From Latrodectus hesperus (Eukaryota; Arthropoda; Arachnida; Araneae; Theridiidae): DNA of 64,000 nucleotides. Position numbers and translations under genes: made by a program. This document shows positions 11,973 to 23,766 of this stretch, in pieces. The DNA is taken from positions 25,590,349 to 25,654,348 of the forward strand of contig CM075853.1 in NCBI GenBank assembly GCA_037975125.1, read 5' to 3'. The stretch's first letter is position 1. Each line of letters begins with the position of its first letter. The notes below the pieces were generated by a model that saw only the letters and a list, made by a program, of their open reading frames with translations, did no database searches and was not told where the DNA came from.

Positions 11973-13370
11973 CTACAAAGACAGCAATAAATCAATTAAA
12001 TGGCTCATGAATTTAAATAAACATATCATTTGCAAAAAGGAAGGACGACTGACTTCTAATGCAAATTGACTTTGAGGAATAGTACTCAAACTGCTATTCT
12101 ACTATTAGAATCAGCTGTAGCAACTTCTTTCAGCTGCAGTAACAGACAGGAAAGTTTGATCAATGGATAAGAAACTAAGCATCCTAAGAGTTGTTATAAA
12201 GGTGGCAAAATTTACCACAATTTCAGAATAAGAGAAGCCTTAATTGACCAATGCCATCAAAAATTCTCCTTCATTCAGTAGTTTGCTAACTGATCTGTTA
12301 ATATAGAATCTGACTCTGTGGGAGGCGTAGGTATGATCTGGCCTATCTGTAATATTTCCTATCCTTAAAATAACAACTCATTCAGATATATCCCGTGATA
12401 TTTGAAGTGTCCCAAGCATGCTTCATCGCACTTGAAAGGCCGTAGAAAAACAGAATATCTTTTTGGAAGAGTCGCAACGAGCTGTTTAGCATAACTGAAC
12501 AGATGACTTTCGCCTGGGTGAAATTGGCAGCTTATTTCGTACCATAAGCTGAGATACAAGTGGGATGTCGAAGTATTTTTGCAACAATTTTGATAAACTT
12601 CGTCAGCACGTCCCTCTGAACTCCAAGTATCAGGGCATATATATATATATATACTGTTATGGACAAATTCCACATACACATGTGTGTGAACATAACCATT
12701 GAGGAAGAAGCGGCATTTGCGTCTACAATCCTCTAATGAGACCGTCTTCAGTTAGCTAACAGAAGCCACACTGACTTTTGCCATTGGGTCAGCGAAAATT
12801 ATCACGACGAATGTTAAAGTTCCCTACTTACTAGTGATTGATATCGGAAAGGTGGGAGTAATAGACCTGATATGGATGTGATGTTAATCTGTTTCGATTT
12901 ACTTATGCATTCGTGATTAGGCAATATATTGAAACAGTGCAACAGCTGACTTTTCCGGCTGGGTAACAGCAACATTATTTGATGAAAAATGCAGAATGTC
13001 TGTTGCATTGAACATTTATAGACGTCATGATTCCGTTGGCTGCTGAGGGAAATGCCTGCATGGGACACATAGCTTCATTTACATTTGACGCAAAACTAAA
13101 GTCGTTCTCACCCTCCTCGGTGTAATAAACAAATGACATTGGCAACTGAATGGGACAACACTGCCCTTTCGGTGAATCCTGCTGCTGTTTGGAACACAGT
13201 GATGATTGAATTCGAGTAGATATGCATGGTGAGAGATTGTTGAACTGTTGTGCTATATTTCTTTCACCGGGTATAGTGGTTTAGGATGGTATTGAAATTC
13301 AGTCCAGCATCACATTATTACGCATTGCCTGTACATTAAACAGCCAGTGTTACATTTTTAAGGTGTTAGA
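11973..13370. other. Left part of gene 1 intron 1, no clear gene
   Basis: This block is somewhat richer in GC than its surroundings between about 12300 and 13370. Minus-strand ORFs of 104 codons (12365-12679) and 84 codons (12814-13068) have no motif I recognise. Part of it may be the decayed upstream half of the Tc1-like relic that follows. Confidence 0.3.
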
Positions 13371-13375
13371 GTCCG

Positions 13376-13534
13376 TGGTCTTCCATGTCTTCATCGTTTG
13401 CCATCAGACATACTAAAACAGAATAATGCGCTACCATGCATGGTACACAGTGATCAGGGATCCTATTTTACTAGTCAGATAGAATTGCTTCCTTGGTTTG
13501 CTTCTTTCGATTTATTCCCAAAAGAAAATCTGTA
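13376..13534 (+). pseudogene. Decayed Tc1-like transposase fragment
   Basis: The plus strand carries LPSDILKQNNALPCM and, further on, IELLPWFASFDLFPKENL followed by a stop. These resemble the second-Asp block (usually ..QQDNARPH) and the LPWPARSPDL.P.ENL block of Tc1-type transposases, with the Asp replaced by Asn. Spacing between the two is about right. Ends and terminal repeats were not found, so the limits are those of the recognisable text only. Confidence 0.5.
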
Positions 13535-13729
13535 GTACATTCTTGTGCAACTGATCCAGAATACCCGTCGTTACAACAGATGAGCAATATGTGAAGGTCA
13601 AATGGCCTGATGCATCACAACGATACATCCAAATATACCAAGGCGTTATACCCAACAACGACGCCTATACACTAACTACTGATTTTATCATCATCTATAT
13701 TTCACAATAATCTGTAATTTCAATAATTG

Positions 13730-13991
13730 TTGTTGTCGTGTGCCAGCCAGGCTGACAATATGGGATGCGCTGCTCCACTTTTCCAGCTGAACCCTATTTT
13801 GGTGTGGAGTTCTACTTCCTCAGTACACACATGCCATAGGAACCAGTTTATAGGGTAGGCAATCATTCATATAAAGAAAGGACAAAGACAGGATAGACAG
13901 AGAGAAGAAATACATCCATGCCCGAACTGGGATTCGAACCCAGGACCTCCTTATCCGCAGTCAGGCTCTCTGACCACTACACAGGATAAGC
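13730..13991 (-). repeat. tRNA-derived SINE, family A, copy 2
   Basis: A reverse-oriented copy: (GTT)n at its left is the complement of the (CAA)n tail, and the B-box complement GGGATTCGAACCC lies near its right end. It is flanked by a 17-bp target duplication with one mismatch (13713-13729 and 13992-14008). It lies in intron 1 of gene 1. Confidence 0.9.
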
Positions 13992-14008
13992 TGCAATTTC
14001 AATAATTG

Positions 14009-15919
14009 AATTTTGTATAAGATTTTATCTGCCACATAGAAAAACTTTTGCTGTGATATCTTGGATATTTTTTGGTGCTGCATTTTAGAGCTCTGTAATA
14101 TATATGAGTGTACCTCCAAATGATTCTTTTATGATTGATTTATATTGACAAACAAAATTAAATTTTCTAAAGGATTTCCCAAAGCCAAAAGATACTACCA
14201 GTGCATTCTGATCTTTATATGCAAAAATGATTTAACATTTTAATCGCCGTATTTTTCGTAGCAACATATCTGTGCAATTTTAATATTTCTATAAATTTCA
14301 GAAAAATTAAATTTTAAAGCTTAAAAAATGTATTTTACCATATTTTTTATTAAAAAAAGACTGGTTTATCATTATATTAAAATATTACCATTATACAGCA
14401 AATATTTAAAATAATAAACAAAAATAACAATGGAATTATCATTGCTTTATTTGCTGACTTCGTTTCAGCATAAAAACAAGGCGCTTTTGGCAATCTTTCG
14501 TCAGAATCGTTGTTTTCGATAATCATTTGATCAAAAATCTCTCTCTTTTTTTTAATTTTTAAGAAATATTTTGAAAAGTCTGTCACACTTGTTGAAAGTT
14601 AAAGGCTGTTACAAATATTTTTTGTACCATTTAAAAAATCCATTCGAACTTTCTTCCATCTGAACTGTCATTAAAAATAGAATCAAACAAATGTAAATCA
14701 TATTTTTGAGTTTTGCAATAAATTAAAAGTATTGTTAAAAACTTTAAAAAAATCCCTTTTATTCGTTCATTTTTTAATTTGATTTTATCAGAGTTCGCCG
14801 TCTATATTTTCTTATAATTTTTCAAAATTGTTAAATAGCTAATGTGATAACGATATTATTTTTTAAAAATATGTGTGTGTTTAATCATTACACCCCTAAT
14901 ATATTTTATAATATGTAACTGAAATGAGATTATATTCCAGACGCGTAAGATATCTGTTGACTCCTCTGTTTTCTTGATTGCGTCAGTAGTAATAAAAGCT
15001 GATTTAACAGTATTATTACTATTATTGTTTTCAAATTAAGAAGTCACATTATGAAGCAATTATTTTATGAAAAATGATGCAATATTCGTAATTGTTAGGT
15101 AAAAAATTCTTAACCGTTAAATTACTTATTTCCTTATTATTACGCAAATTGGGAGTATTTAATTAGTAGTATTAAATAAGAAATGATTAATAGCTGCTAA
15201 TATTGCACAGAGGTCAGAGAATACAAATAAGATAACAAATTCAATCAATCAATCAATTCTTAGAGTGACGCTCTCTTATATCCTATATCTCAAACTATAA
15301 AATTTGCAGCTAAGATTACAAAATTCCAAAAACTGCTTTGATTAATGCGAATTATATTGCAACAACGATTTACAGTAAATAAAATTAAACTCGTATTAAT
15401 TGAGTTCAACGAGTTTTATTGAATTTACAAAAAAAAAAACATTTTATTATAAAAATGTGGAAATAAATTTCTTAATTATTTCTGAATGTAAAAATTATGA
15501 AGATTTATTAAAATACACCAAGTTATAAATTAAAATTCACAAATTATTATTTCCGGAAAGATACGAATTTGAAATTCCTAATCGCACCTATTCTTCTTGA
15601 GAAGGTGATTTATAGGGAAAATGACTGTGTTTTACACAGTAAACTCCAAATAAGAATTTTTTTTGGATAAAGCATTATTACTCAATGACTTTTTGAAACT
15701 ATTTTGTTTTGCGTTATAAAGAAAAGAGATTATTTTTTATTTGGACCTTAACTGAGATTGATTAGAAATTCACACACATTTTACTCTATCATAACCTAAT
15801 GTTGAGTTCTGTTCCATTAAACAGCAAAGTGTTTTGCTTAATTTTTCAAGATAAAATCACCCTTGAATTGTTTTTAACAGATTTATTTTGCTTAGAAATG
15901 TATTTGAAAAAGGTTTTAT

Positions 15920-15922
<3 letters not shown>
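14009..15922. other. Gene 1 intron 1, AT-rich, no feature seen
   Basis: Very AT-rich, with a short (AATC)4 run near 15241. I see no gene, RNA or element ends. Confidence 0.4.

Positions 15923-15992
<70 letters not shown>
15923..15992. repeat. (TA)n microsatellite
   Basis: About 35 uninterrupted TA units. The apparent ORF across it is a repeat translation. Confidence 0.95.
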
Positions 15993-15997
<5 letters not shown>

Positions 15998-16583
15998 GCT
16001 AAAAATATTTTTTTATGCAATATTCACATAGCTTAACTTTTATTTGATTTGTTTTAAGAATTTATTTTATTTTCAGGAAAAAAAAACAAATCCTGTTCAT
16101 TCATTTGATAATTTTACAGCAAAAGGCTTTTGTAATTGAAATACTTAGGGGAAAAGAAGGAATACTTCATAAAAAAAGAGATGAAATGGGATCAGTTTCA
16201 GTAATAAATATTTAGAGGAAATCACCCAAAATAAAGGTTCCATAGAAAATTATTTTAGAAAGAATAATTTAATCTGTTATTTCTAAATATTTTAAAAATA
16301 ATTCTTTGTAAATATTTACCTCTCATTACAGATTTAAATATAGTTATTAAAATTTAAATCTTTAACCATAAATACTCTACATATATTCATTAATAGAAAT
16401 GAAAAAATTATTATTCTTTTATGAAGAAGGAAGTGAAATTTTTGTGATAAAAATTTGTTTATTCATTAACTTTTTTTCCGTTAATTTTTTTCCTTTAAAA
16501 ATCAGAATGCATTTTGGCCGAGGTAGGGAATAGTATAGGACAAAATAGAAATTCCATTTGTTCAACTTAAAACATGTTTCTGC

Positions 16584-16866
16584 CGGCCAACTTGTCTTGT
16601 GGTCAGCGTGTCTGACTGCGGATAGGAAGGTCTTGGGTTCGAATCCCGGTTCGGGCATGGGTGTACTTTTTCTCTCTCTATCTATCCTGTCTTTGTCCTT
16701 TCCTTGTATGAATGAGGTGTGAATGGTTGCCTACCCTATAAACGAGGTCCTATAGCATGTGTGTACTGAAGAAGTCGGACTCCACACCAAAATAGGGTTC
16801 AGTTGAAAAAGTGAAGCAGCGTACCCCATATTGCCAGCCTAGCTGGCACACGACAACAACAACAGC
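16584..16866 (+). repeat. tRNA-derived SINE, family A, copy 3
   Basis: B-box GGTTCGAATCCC is intact and the A-box region reads TGTGGTCAGCG. The tail is (CAA)n. A perfect 15-bp target duplication, AAAACATGTTTCTGC, flanks it at 16569-16583 and 16867-16881, so insertion is relatively recent. Confidence 0.93.
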
Positions 16867-17815
16867 AAAACATGTTTCTGCAAGCGGTAGTTTCCACAAA
16901 CTCCATGTTTTTCGTGTGATGGCATTTGCATTCAAAATCAGTTTTTATTGACTGAAATATCCGTCTTAAGTCCCAAAGTCTCGCTCCAGTACTTCTTCTC
17001 TGCCTAAACAATGCAATTCTCAGTGCAATTAGGTTGAGGCAGGAATTCATTAGTATGCAATAATTTGTTATGAGTTTCAAACGTGGCAAATGTAATGTAC
17101 AAATCCTTTACAATTGAATGAATCTTCGTATAGGTGATACAAGTCACATTTTATACAGTATATCATAAGAATGAAATGCCACTTCTTATTATACGTACAC
17201 TTTTAATATTTTATTTTTTATTATATTTTTATGCAGAATTTAAGAAATATTCTGATATAGAGCTTCGCACAGCTGCTGATTTTATCGGGAAACTCCTGAT
17301 TTTTCATCGTTTCCCCCGATTTCCCGATAATGTATGAAAATCTACTGATTTTTGACAATTTCAGTAGAAAAATTTAAAAACCAAAATTTTACCGGAACAA
17401 AGTCTATCGAGTTGCTTTAGGAGCTTAAATAGTCAACAGATGGCGCATCAATAGAATGATTATATATATAGTGCTCTGAGTTTCGAGTCCGCCGTGGGAG
17501 AATGACGCAGTAACTACTAGACTGCTGGGACACCTACGACAGTCATATAATGAACATTCAGAACTGACACCAGGACCAATTTACATAATGCAGTTCAACC
17601 ATGAGGAATATTACAAGTTATTAATAATTTAATTAGAAAAATATTTCCGTCAATCAAAATAATTGTCAATGAATTAAATATATTTAATAATGTATTTTAT
17701 GCTTTTATTTAATTTTATTAGTTTAATATTTATAAATTGAACTAGTGTCGTAAAAGTTGTCCTATAAAATAAATATAGAGACATAAAGGTTGATGTTTAT
17801 TTTGTACATGTAGTA

Positions 17816-19062
17816 CGAGGGTTACTCTGAAATTTTTGAGATACGCGCATGTGAGAATTTACAAAATAAAAATAACGGTTTAATTTTAAAGTACAAAGTA
17901 TTTTAACACAGAAGACGATTTTTTACTGACTTACTTCTACTTGTTTAGCGTGGAATAAATTTTAAACAGAAGAGAAAATGGAGTTGACGCGAGGACATTT
18001 TCGTGCTATGATTTTCTACGATTTCAAAGCAGGATTAAATCAAAAAGAATGCGTTCAACGCTTGCAATTAGCATTGGGTGATGAATCTCCAGCTCGTGCT
18101 ACTGTATTCAGATGGTTTAGAGAATTTAGAAGAGGTCGCAATTTTCTTCAGTATGAAGAACACACGGGAAGGCCGCCGTCGGCAATAATCCCGGATAATA
18201 TGTCTGCCATACGAAAAATGTTAATGGATGATAATCGCTGTACCTATCAAATGATACAGAAGGAACTTAACATTGGGTCTGCAGCCATACACAAAATCAT
18301 TCATGAAGAATTACATATGAAAAAAGCAGTTTGCCGATGGGTACCCCATAATCTAACTGAGCATCAAAAAGAGAAGCGTGTCAGAATCAGTAAAGAAACT
18401 CTTAATATGCTGAATGATGGTGGCCACCGCATCATTTCTATAATTGTAACAGGTGATGAAACGTACATATCGTTTTTTGACGTTCCAACACGTCAAGAAA
18501 GCAAAGTATGGGTCTTTGAAGATGATCCCACGCCGACAATGGTGAGAAAACAACACGCACTGAAAAAAGTGATGTATGCCGTTTTCTTCAGAAGTACGGA
18601 ATTGGTCAAAGCCATCAAGTTGGAAGGACAGAAGACAGTAACAGCAAACTGGTATACCACTAAATGTCTTCCAGAAATTCTAAAAAATTGAATGTAAGGG
18701 GACCCATGCTTCACCATGACAATGCATCTTCACATACAGCCGGATTAACAGTTGAGTTTCTTAAACAAAAACAAATTAAAGTGATCGAACATCCGCCGTA
18801 TTCACCTGATCTAGCTATGTGCGACTTTTGGTTATTCTTTAATCAAAAAAGAACTTACGGACGTCGTTTTCATTCAGAAGAAGAGATTGATGTGGCTATA
18901 AATGCATTTTTTTCATCTATTCGAAGAAATGAATGACTTGAGGCATTTAATCTGTGGAAAATTCGTCTACAAAAGTGCATTGATACTTTGAACACACCTA
19001 AAACCTTGTAAGTATAACTTTAAAAACTTAGTTGTATTTCAAAAATCTCAGAGTGACCCTCG
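17816..19062 (+). mobile_element. Mariner transposon with matching terminal repeats
   Basis: Left and right ends are inverted repeats of about 28 bp beginning CGAGGGTTACTCTGA and CGAGGGTCACTCTGA, differing at only a few positions. Both are flanked by TA, the mariner target. The 1247-bp length is normal for a mariner. One transposase gene fills the interior. The close match of the ends and the near-complete gene suggest modest age. It inserted in intron 1 of gene 1. Confidence 0.93.
17978..19011 (+). pseudogene. Mariner transposase, two lesions
   Basis: The protein starts MELTRGHFRAMIFYDFKAGL, with an N-terminal paired helix-turn-helix (ATVFRWFREFRRG near residue 40) and the WVPHNLTE block near residue 117. 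The first catalytic Asp is in VTGDETYISFFD near residue 150. At about 18690 the frame ends in a stop and the rest continues in another frame, entered by about 18664. That part holds the second Asp (MLHHDNASSHTA) and the third motif YSPDLAMCDFWLF, where mariners carry their last Asp. A second lesion is an in-frame TGA at 18934-18936, where related proteins carry Trp. The catalytic triad is still recognisable, but the copy cannot make a full transposase unaided. Confidence 0.92.
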
Positions 19063-19064
19063 TA

Positions 19065-21654
19065 TATTCTGTTATCTTTCATAATTTTTTATAAGGTTAA
19101 GGAATATTTTATTAAAAATTTAAGATTAACTCAAAAAATAATTTTTTTAACATAAATCATTCTCAGAAGGTATAATCTAAAGAGTAAAATAGTCTTTTTT
19201 GCAGTACTACCGTTTTAAACATTCTGTTTGAAGCAAAAATGTCGCTAGTAGTGCCTTCTGGTCTTTTCCCTCTAAGTCAGTAGAAGGCACAGATTTTTTT
19301 TTTATCCTGCAAGGTTGCCAGGTATGCCTTCGGCATTAAAAGACTTGTGTAAAAAGTTTTGTGAAAAAGGTATTGATAATAGAGTAATGATATTCACACA
19401 GTAATCTTAGTTCTAAATTCCTTTTTTTCCAGTATAAAATTCTAGAATTCTAAAATAATTCCTTTTTTGCCAATATAAATGAACTTTTTTTGATTAGTAG
19501 GATTAAAGGTAAACTCAAGCTAAATCAGTGGTGTACAACAAAATCTGTAAAAAATGATTTTAAATTATAAAAGATTTTGTCCCTTTGTCTCAAAATTTTG
19601 TTGAACTTAACTGATATAACGTTTTTATTATTTTTATTTATTTATTTTTTTTTAAAACAATGTCAGTCATAAGTCATATCTCATGGTTTTGGCTTAAAGA
19701 CTTTTTATGTTTTGTCAATAGATGGGTTTAATTTTAAACCGTATAAATGCTTTTAAGCCATTTAATCACTTTTAAAGTGTTCTTGAATCATTTTAATATC
19801 TTAATATTTCCGCAAAAGATCAGAGATACTTCCATTGCACACGCACCATTGATTGCGCTTCCTAAAATAGGCAACATTTCAGAATCATGTTAAGTTTACT
19901 TCCAATATTTTCATTAGAACAAAATCCAGTTACTTTTAAAAACTTAACAAGTCTTTGTTATGTGTTTCCGCACAACAATTGTGTGAAAACACTCCACCTT
20001 CATATTGAATAGAATAAAAAAATCACTTTTTATAGCTTTCAACATCTGAAAAGCAGCCTCGAAAAATTAATCTATGACTAAATGACGTTATAAGTTCATA
20101 CTATATATATAGATATAAGAATATTTTTAATTTTATAATTATCAGATCAATTAATACACGTACACAGATAATTGATCACGTTTGATGTGCACAATTATCT
20201 TCTCTTGAATTAAATTTAAATGATAAGTTCGAATTTTAAATGCTTAAATACTTTATTCTAAATCTGTAAAAGATATAATTTTAACCATGCAAAATTGGGA
20301 ATTTCACCATATATCATATAATTTAACCATGCAAAATATTTGAATTTCACGACCCCTGATATCTAAAAGACACCCAAGATGACTGCCAAATCAGAAGTAT
20401 TGCATATATATTGTGGTTGCCACATAATTTTCTCTCTTCGATTGCTTTTAGTTTTAAGGGTTAACTTCAAAATGTTTAACGTTCCCATCAACGCACTTTC
20501 GATTTCGAGATAATACTGATTTTTTTGCCGAAAAACGAAGTCGCATCATCTTTGCTTCACAATAAATTAAAAAATGTCAATAAATATTTTGCAATGATTG
20601 AAGATGAAAAATATTAGAATTCTCCTGCAGTTCGAAAAATAGACAACGAGAAGTCGAAAGGGTTGTTTCACGCGATGATCGCTTTTTACAGGATTCAGCG
20701 ATTTATCTTAGAGACACAGAAACTGATAATTGAATAAATATTGGTACAATGTAAAAATGTATTGTTATGAATATATCTACAAAAATATAAGTCCTTTGAA
20801 AAATAAATAATTGCAACATTCGAAAATAATAATGACAAAAACTTTGTTTCTAATAACGTAAATTTATATTTATTATATAAATATAAATTTACGTTATTAG
20901 AAACAAAGTTTTTGTCATTTTTATTTAAATAAAGCTTTAGTTTTATAATTCATATAAAGTTTTCAGTATAAAAAGGAAGCAGCCATTTATGTATTTATCT
21001 TAAAAAGAATCATTGCTTTTGAAAGTGAGAATTGAAACATTCGAAAAGGAATCTTCTGATAAATTTCCATCGATGATGATTTTGATTTCTTATCGATATA
21101 ATGCGCAAAAAATTATTCTTTGTACAATACAAATCTTTAAAAAGAAGCTCAATCAAGAAGGAGAACAATATTAGAAATTGTCTTGATTTGGCTTCCCATG
21201 GTTAAAGTTACTGATTATACTTATTATTAATATTATTTTTAAATTAATATTATTATTAATAAGTAATTGTCATTAGTGATTAACCTAATTTGTTACTTCA
21301 ACAAAAAAATTATTGTTAGTATGAAGTACTTTACCGCAAAAATAATCTTGTAATGTTCAATCGGATGTTTAGATGTTGTTCATAATAGCAGTTTTTAACA
21401 GAAAATAATTAAGTGAAAAATTCAAGAGCGAAATGATTTCGGATATTTTATTTAACTACCGAGTTTTTTAATATTTTAAAGAATAAAAATCAAAACCGTT
21501 TTTTCTGCTAAGACGTAATGCAATCTAAATGATAGTAACAAACAGTGCCTTTAAATTTTTTAAATTTTATAAGAATATAAAAAATTAAACAAAAATAAAA
21601 TTAAAAAATTCAATTGATAAACTCTAGAAAGTCACCTTGAAGTTAAATATAATA

Positions 21655-21656
<2 letters not shown>
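19065..21656. other. Gene 1 intron 1, AT-rich
   Basis: No gene is seen. A direct repeat of about 25 bp (TTTAACCATGCAAAAT) occurs near 20280 and 20322. A perfect palindrome is listed separately. Confidence 0.4.
20831..20919. repeat. Perfect 43-bp palindrome with 3-nt loop
   Basis: Bases 20831-20873 are the exact reverse complement of 20877-20919. The arms start AATGACAAAAACTTTG and are separated by TAT only. No terminal repeat of a known family, coding potential or flanking duplication is evident. It could be a cruciform-forming inverted duplication, a small hairpin MITE or a foldback artefact. Confidence 0.95.

Positions 21657-21718
<62 letters not shown>
21657..21718. repeat. (TA)n microsatellite
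   Basis: About 30 TA units in intron 1 of gene 1. Confidence 0.95.
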
Positions 21719-21720
<2 letters not shown>

Positions 21721-21862
21721 TACAATATATAAATTGCATGATCATATTTTATATGCACTATTTTTAGGCGAGGATGATATTTACTAAAATGTGTACAAAG
21801 TATCTAACTTGGTTAAGATAAATAAAAAAAGGCATATATTTCCTATATATAGTGTGTATGAA

Positions 21863-22083
21863 TCCTCGGGTTGGGCAAGGTTGACTCAGCCTTTCATCCC
21901 TTCAGTGGGTCGATTAACTGAGTACCAAGCATGCTTGGGAACTAAACACTGGGGGTCTTACGTTAGGTGACCACCTAACTGGGACATATGCTTCGCACCC
22001 CAGGGCCCTCGGTCAGGAAAACAGTTATGGGCACTGTAGGCCTTGGCCCACATGGGCTATTGTGCCATGGAGTTTAGTTTTTG
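21863..22083 (+). repeat. SINE family B, 5'-truncated copy
   Basis: It is the reverse complement of most of 55955-56222: shared blocks include GTTGACTCAGCC, CATGCTTGGGAAC and CCTAACTGGGACATATGCTT. It starts inside the B-box, so the A-box head is missing. A perfect 11-bp target duplication, GTGTGTATGAA, lies at 21852-21862 and 22084-22094, which shows that the truncated form itself inserted. Confidence 0.88.
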
Positions 22084-22230
22084 GTGTGTATGAACAAAAA
22101 AGAAGTCCCAAGTGGCTAATTGCGTCATATATGGCCTAAAATTTCTTCTCTCGCGCTTATTTTGTAAGAATACTTTATTTTTATTTGAATAGCACTTCAG
22201 GGTATCTGCTCACACAGTTATTGAATAGGA

Positions 22231-22231
<1 letters not shown>

Positions 22232-22321
<90 letters not shown>
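22232..22321. repeat. (TA)n microsatellite
   Basis: About 45 TA units, 85 bp before the left end of the GGAGCTAC transposon. Confidence 0.95.
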
Positions 22322-22327
<6 letters not shown>

Positions 22328-22405
22328 AAGCCATTATAATTTGTTAAAAATCATAATGTCTTCAGATGAAATAAATATAATGCAATTAATGTTCCTCGAT
22401 ATCAA

Positions 22406-23766
22406 AATTGAAGGGTTTGCTGCAAAAAGGAAGTAGCTCCATCCCATAGCTGTTGGGAGTTATAAACACTTTCTTGTGCCAAAAAAAAAAAACTCTTTTA
22501 TTTGGCACCAAAAGGATGCAGCTCCAATCGTTATTTCCAGAGTTATTCAAGAGATGGAGCTGCTTGTCTTGTTAGTTTGTAGCAAGAGAGCAGTAGCTCC
22601 TGGAGCTACGTCTTTGTTACTGCAGACGACTGATGAGTTTTGTTTACAGGGAGGTTAACTATTACAGGGAGGCATCATTATATGCACTCAGTGATGAGTG
22701 AAGATATAAAAGTTCTATATCTATTCTCGGACAACTGCGTATCCCAAAACAAAATCACGCTTTGACACAGTATCTATTTTTCTTGTTAAAAGTGGACGTC
22801 CGAATACAGTCTTTCATAGATTCCCAGAACTGGGTCATAGTTTTATGCATTGTGATAGAGCTTTCAGAAACATTGAAAAGCTTATGAGGAAAATAGAAAG
22901 AGTGTTTCTCCCAAGAGAATATACGCGCATTATAGAAAAGACGTGTAAAAAGTTTACTCTGTGATGGAAGTTACTCAAGAAATGATTTTTAACTTCTCAA
23001 GTTATTTTATTAAAAGGTTGACCTATTAAAAGGTTTCTTCCTTAAAACCCTTCACATCATTTCTAATGGTAGCAAAAGGAAAAAGTTTTTAATAACAAAA
23101 TTTAGGGTTTTCACTTATGAAATATCCCACATCAATGCAGAAAACATCTTAACTAGTGAAAGTGTTGGAATACTGTGTAACAAAACAGTACCCCTATAAT
23201 ATTGAACAACTTTCAGCAAGCATACACCAACCACCTACCACTCAAGGCTGCAAAATATAAAGATGTGATGGACCTTGTCCGAAAATACGTCGCACAAAAT
23301 GATATGCGGTTCTGCAATCGACTACAGCCAGACAACGCACCTGATGACCCAGATGTTAACAGAAGGAGAATGTGACGATTGAAATGATGTTAATTTCTGT
23401 TTGTAAGACCAATAATTTTGCTGTACTTTATTCTCAGTTTTCTTTGAATAAAAAATACATAATAATAGTACATTCTATTTATTTTTACACCTTTTTCCAA
23501 GGCATAACATATTCCCCCATTCCTCATATTCCATTCTTTTGAGCAAAAAAGAGGTAGCTCCAAGGATCATCCACGTACCACCAACATTTGGATGATATTT
23601 TTTGAATGAAAATACTGTTCTAATGTGTAAACTTCATAATTGAAAGTAAGCAACAACAATATTTTTACATAACTTAAAATTTGAATTTTTTAAACGTTTT
23701 TTTTTTTGGTTTCCCAAAAACTGGGAAAATTGGAGCTACCTCCTTTTTGCAGCAAACCCTTCAATT
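22406..23766 (+). mobile_element. DNA transposon with 36-bp ends and internal GGAGCTAC boxes
   Basis: The terminal inverted repeats begin AATTGAAGGGTTTGCTGCAA and agree over about 36 bp with one mismatch, running into GTAGCTCCA. The motif GTAGCTCC or its complement GGAGCTAC recurs near 22433, 22518 (as GCAGCTCC), 22593-22609 (a palindromic pair), 23553 and 23731. This resembles an array of subterminal transposase-binding sites. The interior carries a broken transposase-like reading. The target duplication is unsettled: AATT lies at both ends, and TATCAAAA also occurs just outside each end, offset on the right. The superfamily is not assigned. Confidence 0.85.
22708..22964 (+). pseudogene. Transposase-like relic with SDNC..QNK and GHSF..CDR motifs
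   Basis: One frame reads KVLYLFSDNCVSQNK; a second, from 22794 to a TGA at 22964, reads GRPNTVFHRFPELGHSFMHC then DRAFRNIEKLMRKIERVF. From memory, arthropod proteins annotated with DUF7869, often transposon-encoded, carry an SD.C..QN block and a later RFP..GHS..PCDR.F block at this spacing. That family link is recalled, not checked. The Asp of SDNC would be a catalytic candidate. The reading is broken by a frame change and stops, and no N-terminal half is recognisable, so the element is decayed or non-autonomous. Confidence 0.55.

Noticed and set aside
12365..12679. 104-codon minus-strand ORF
   Set aside because: Contains a TA-repeat translation near its start and no motif.
21210..21266. AT-only inverted repeat near the strong palindrome
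   Set aside because: Imperfect and composed only of A and T, so expected by chance here.
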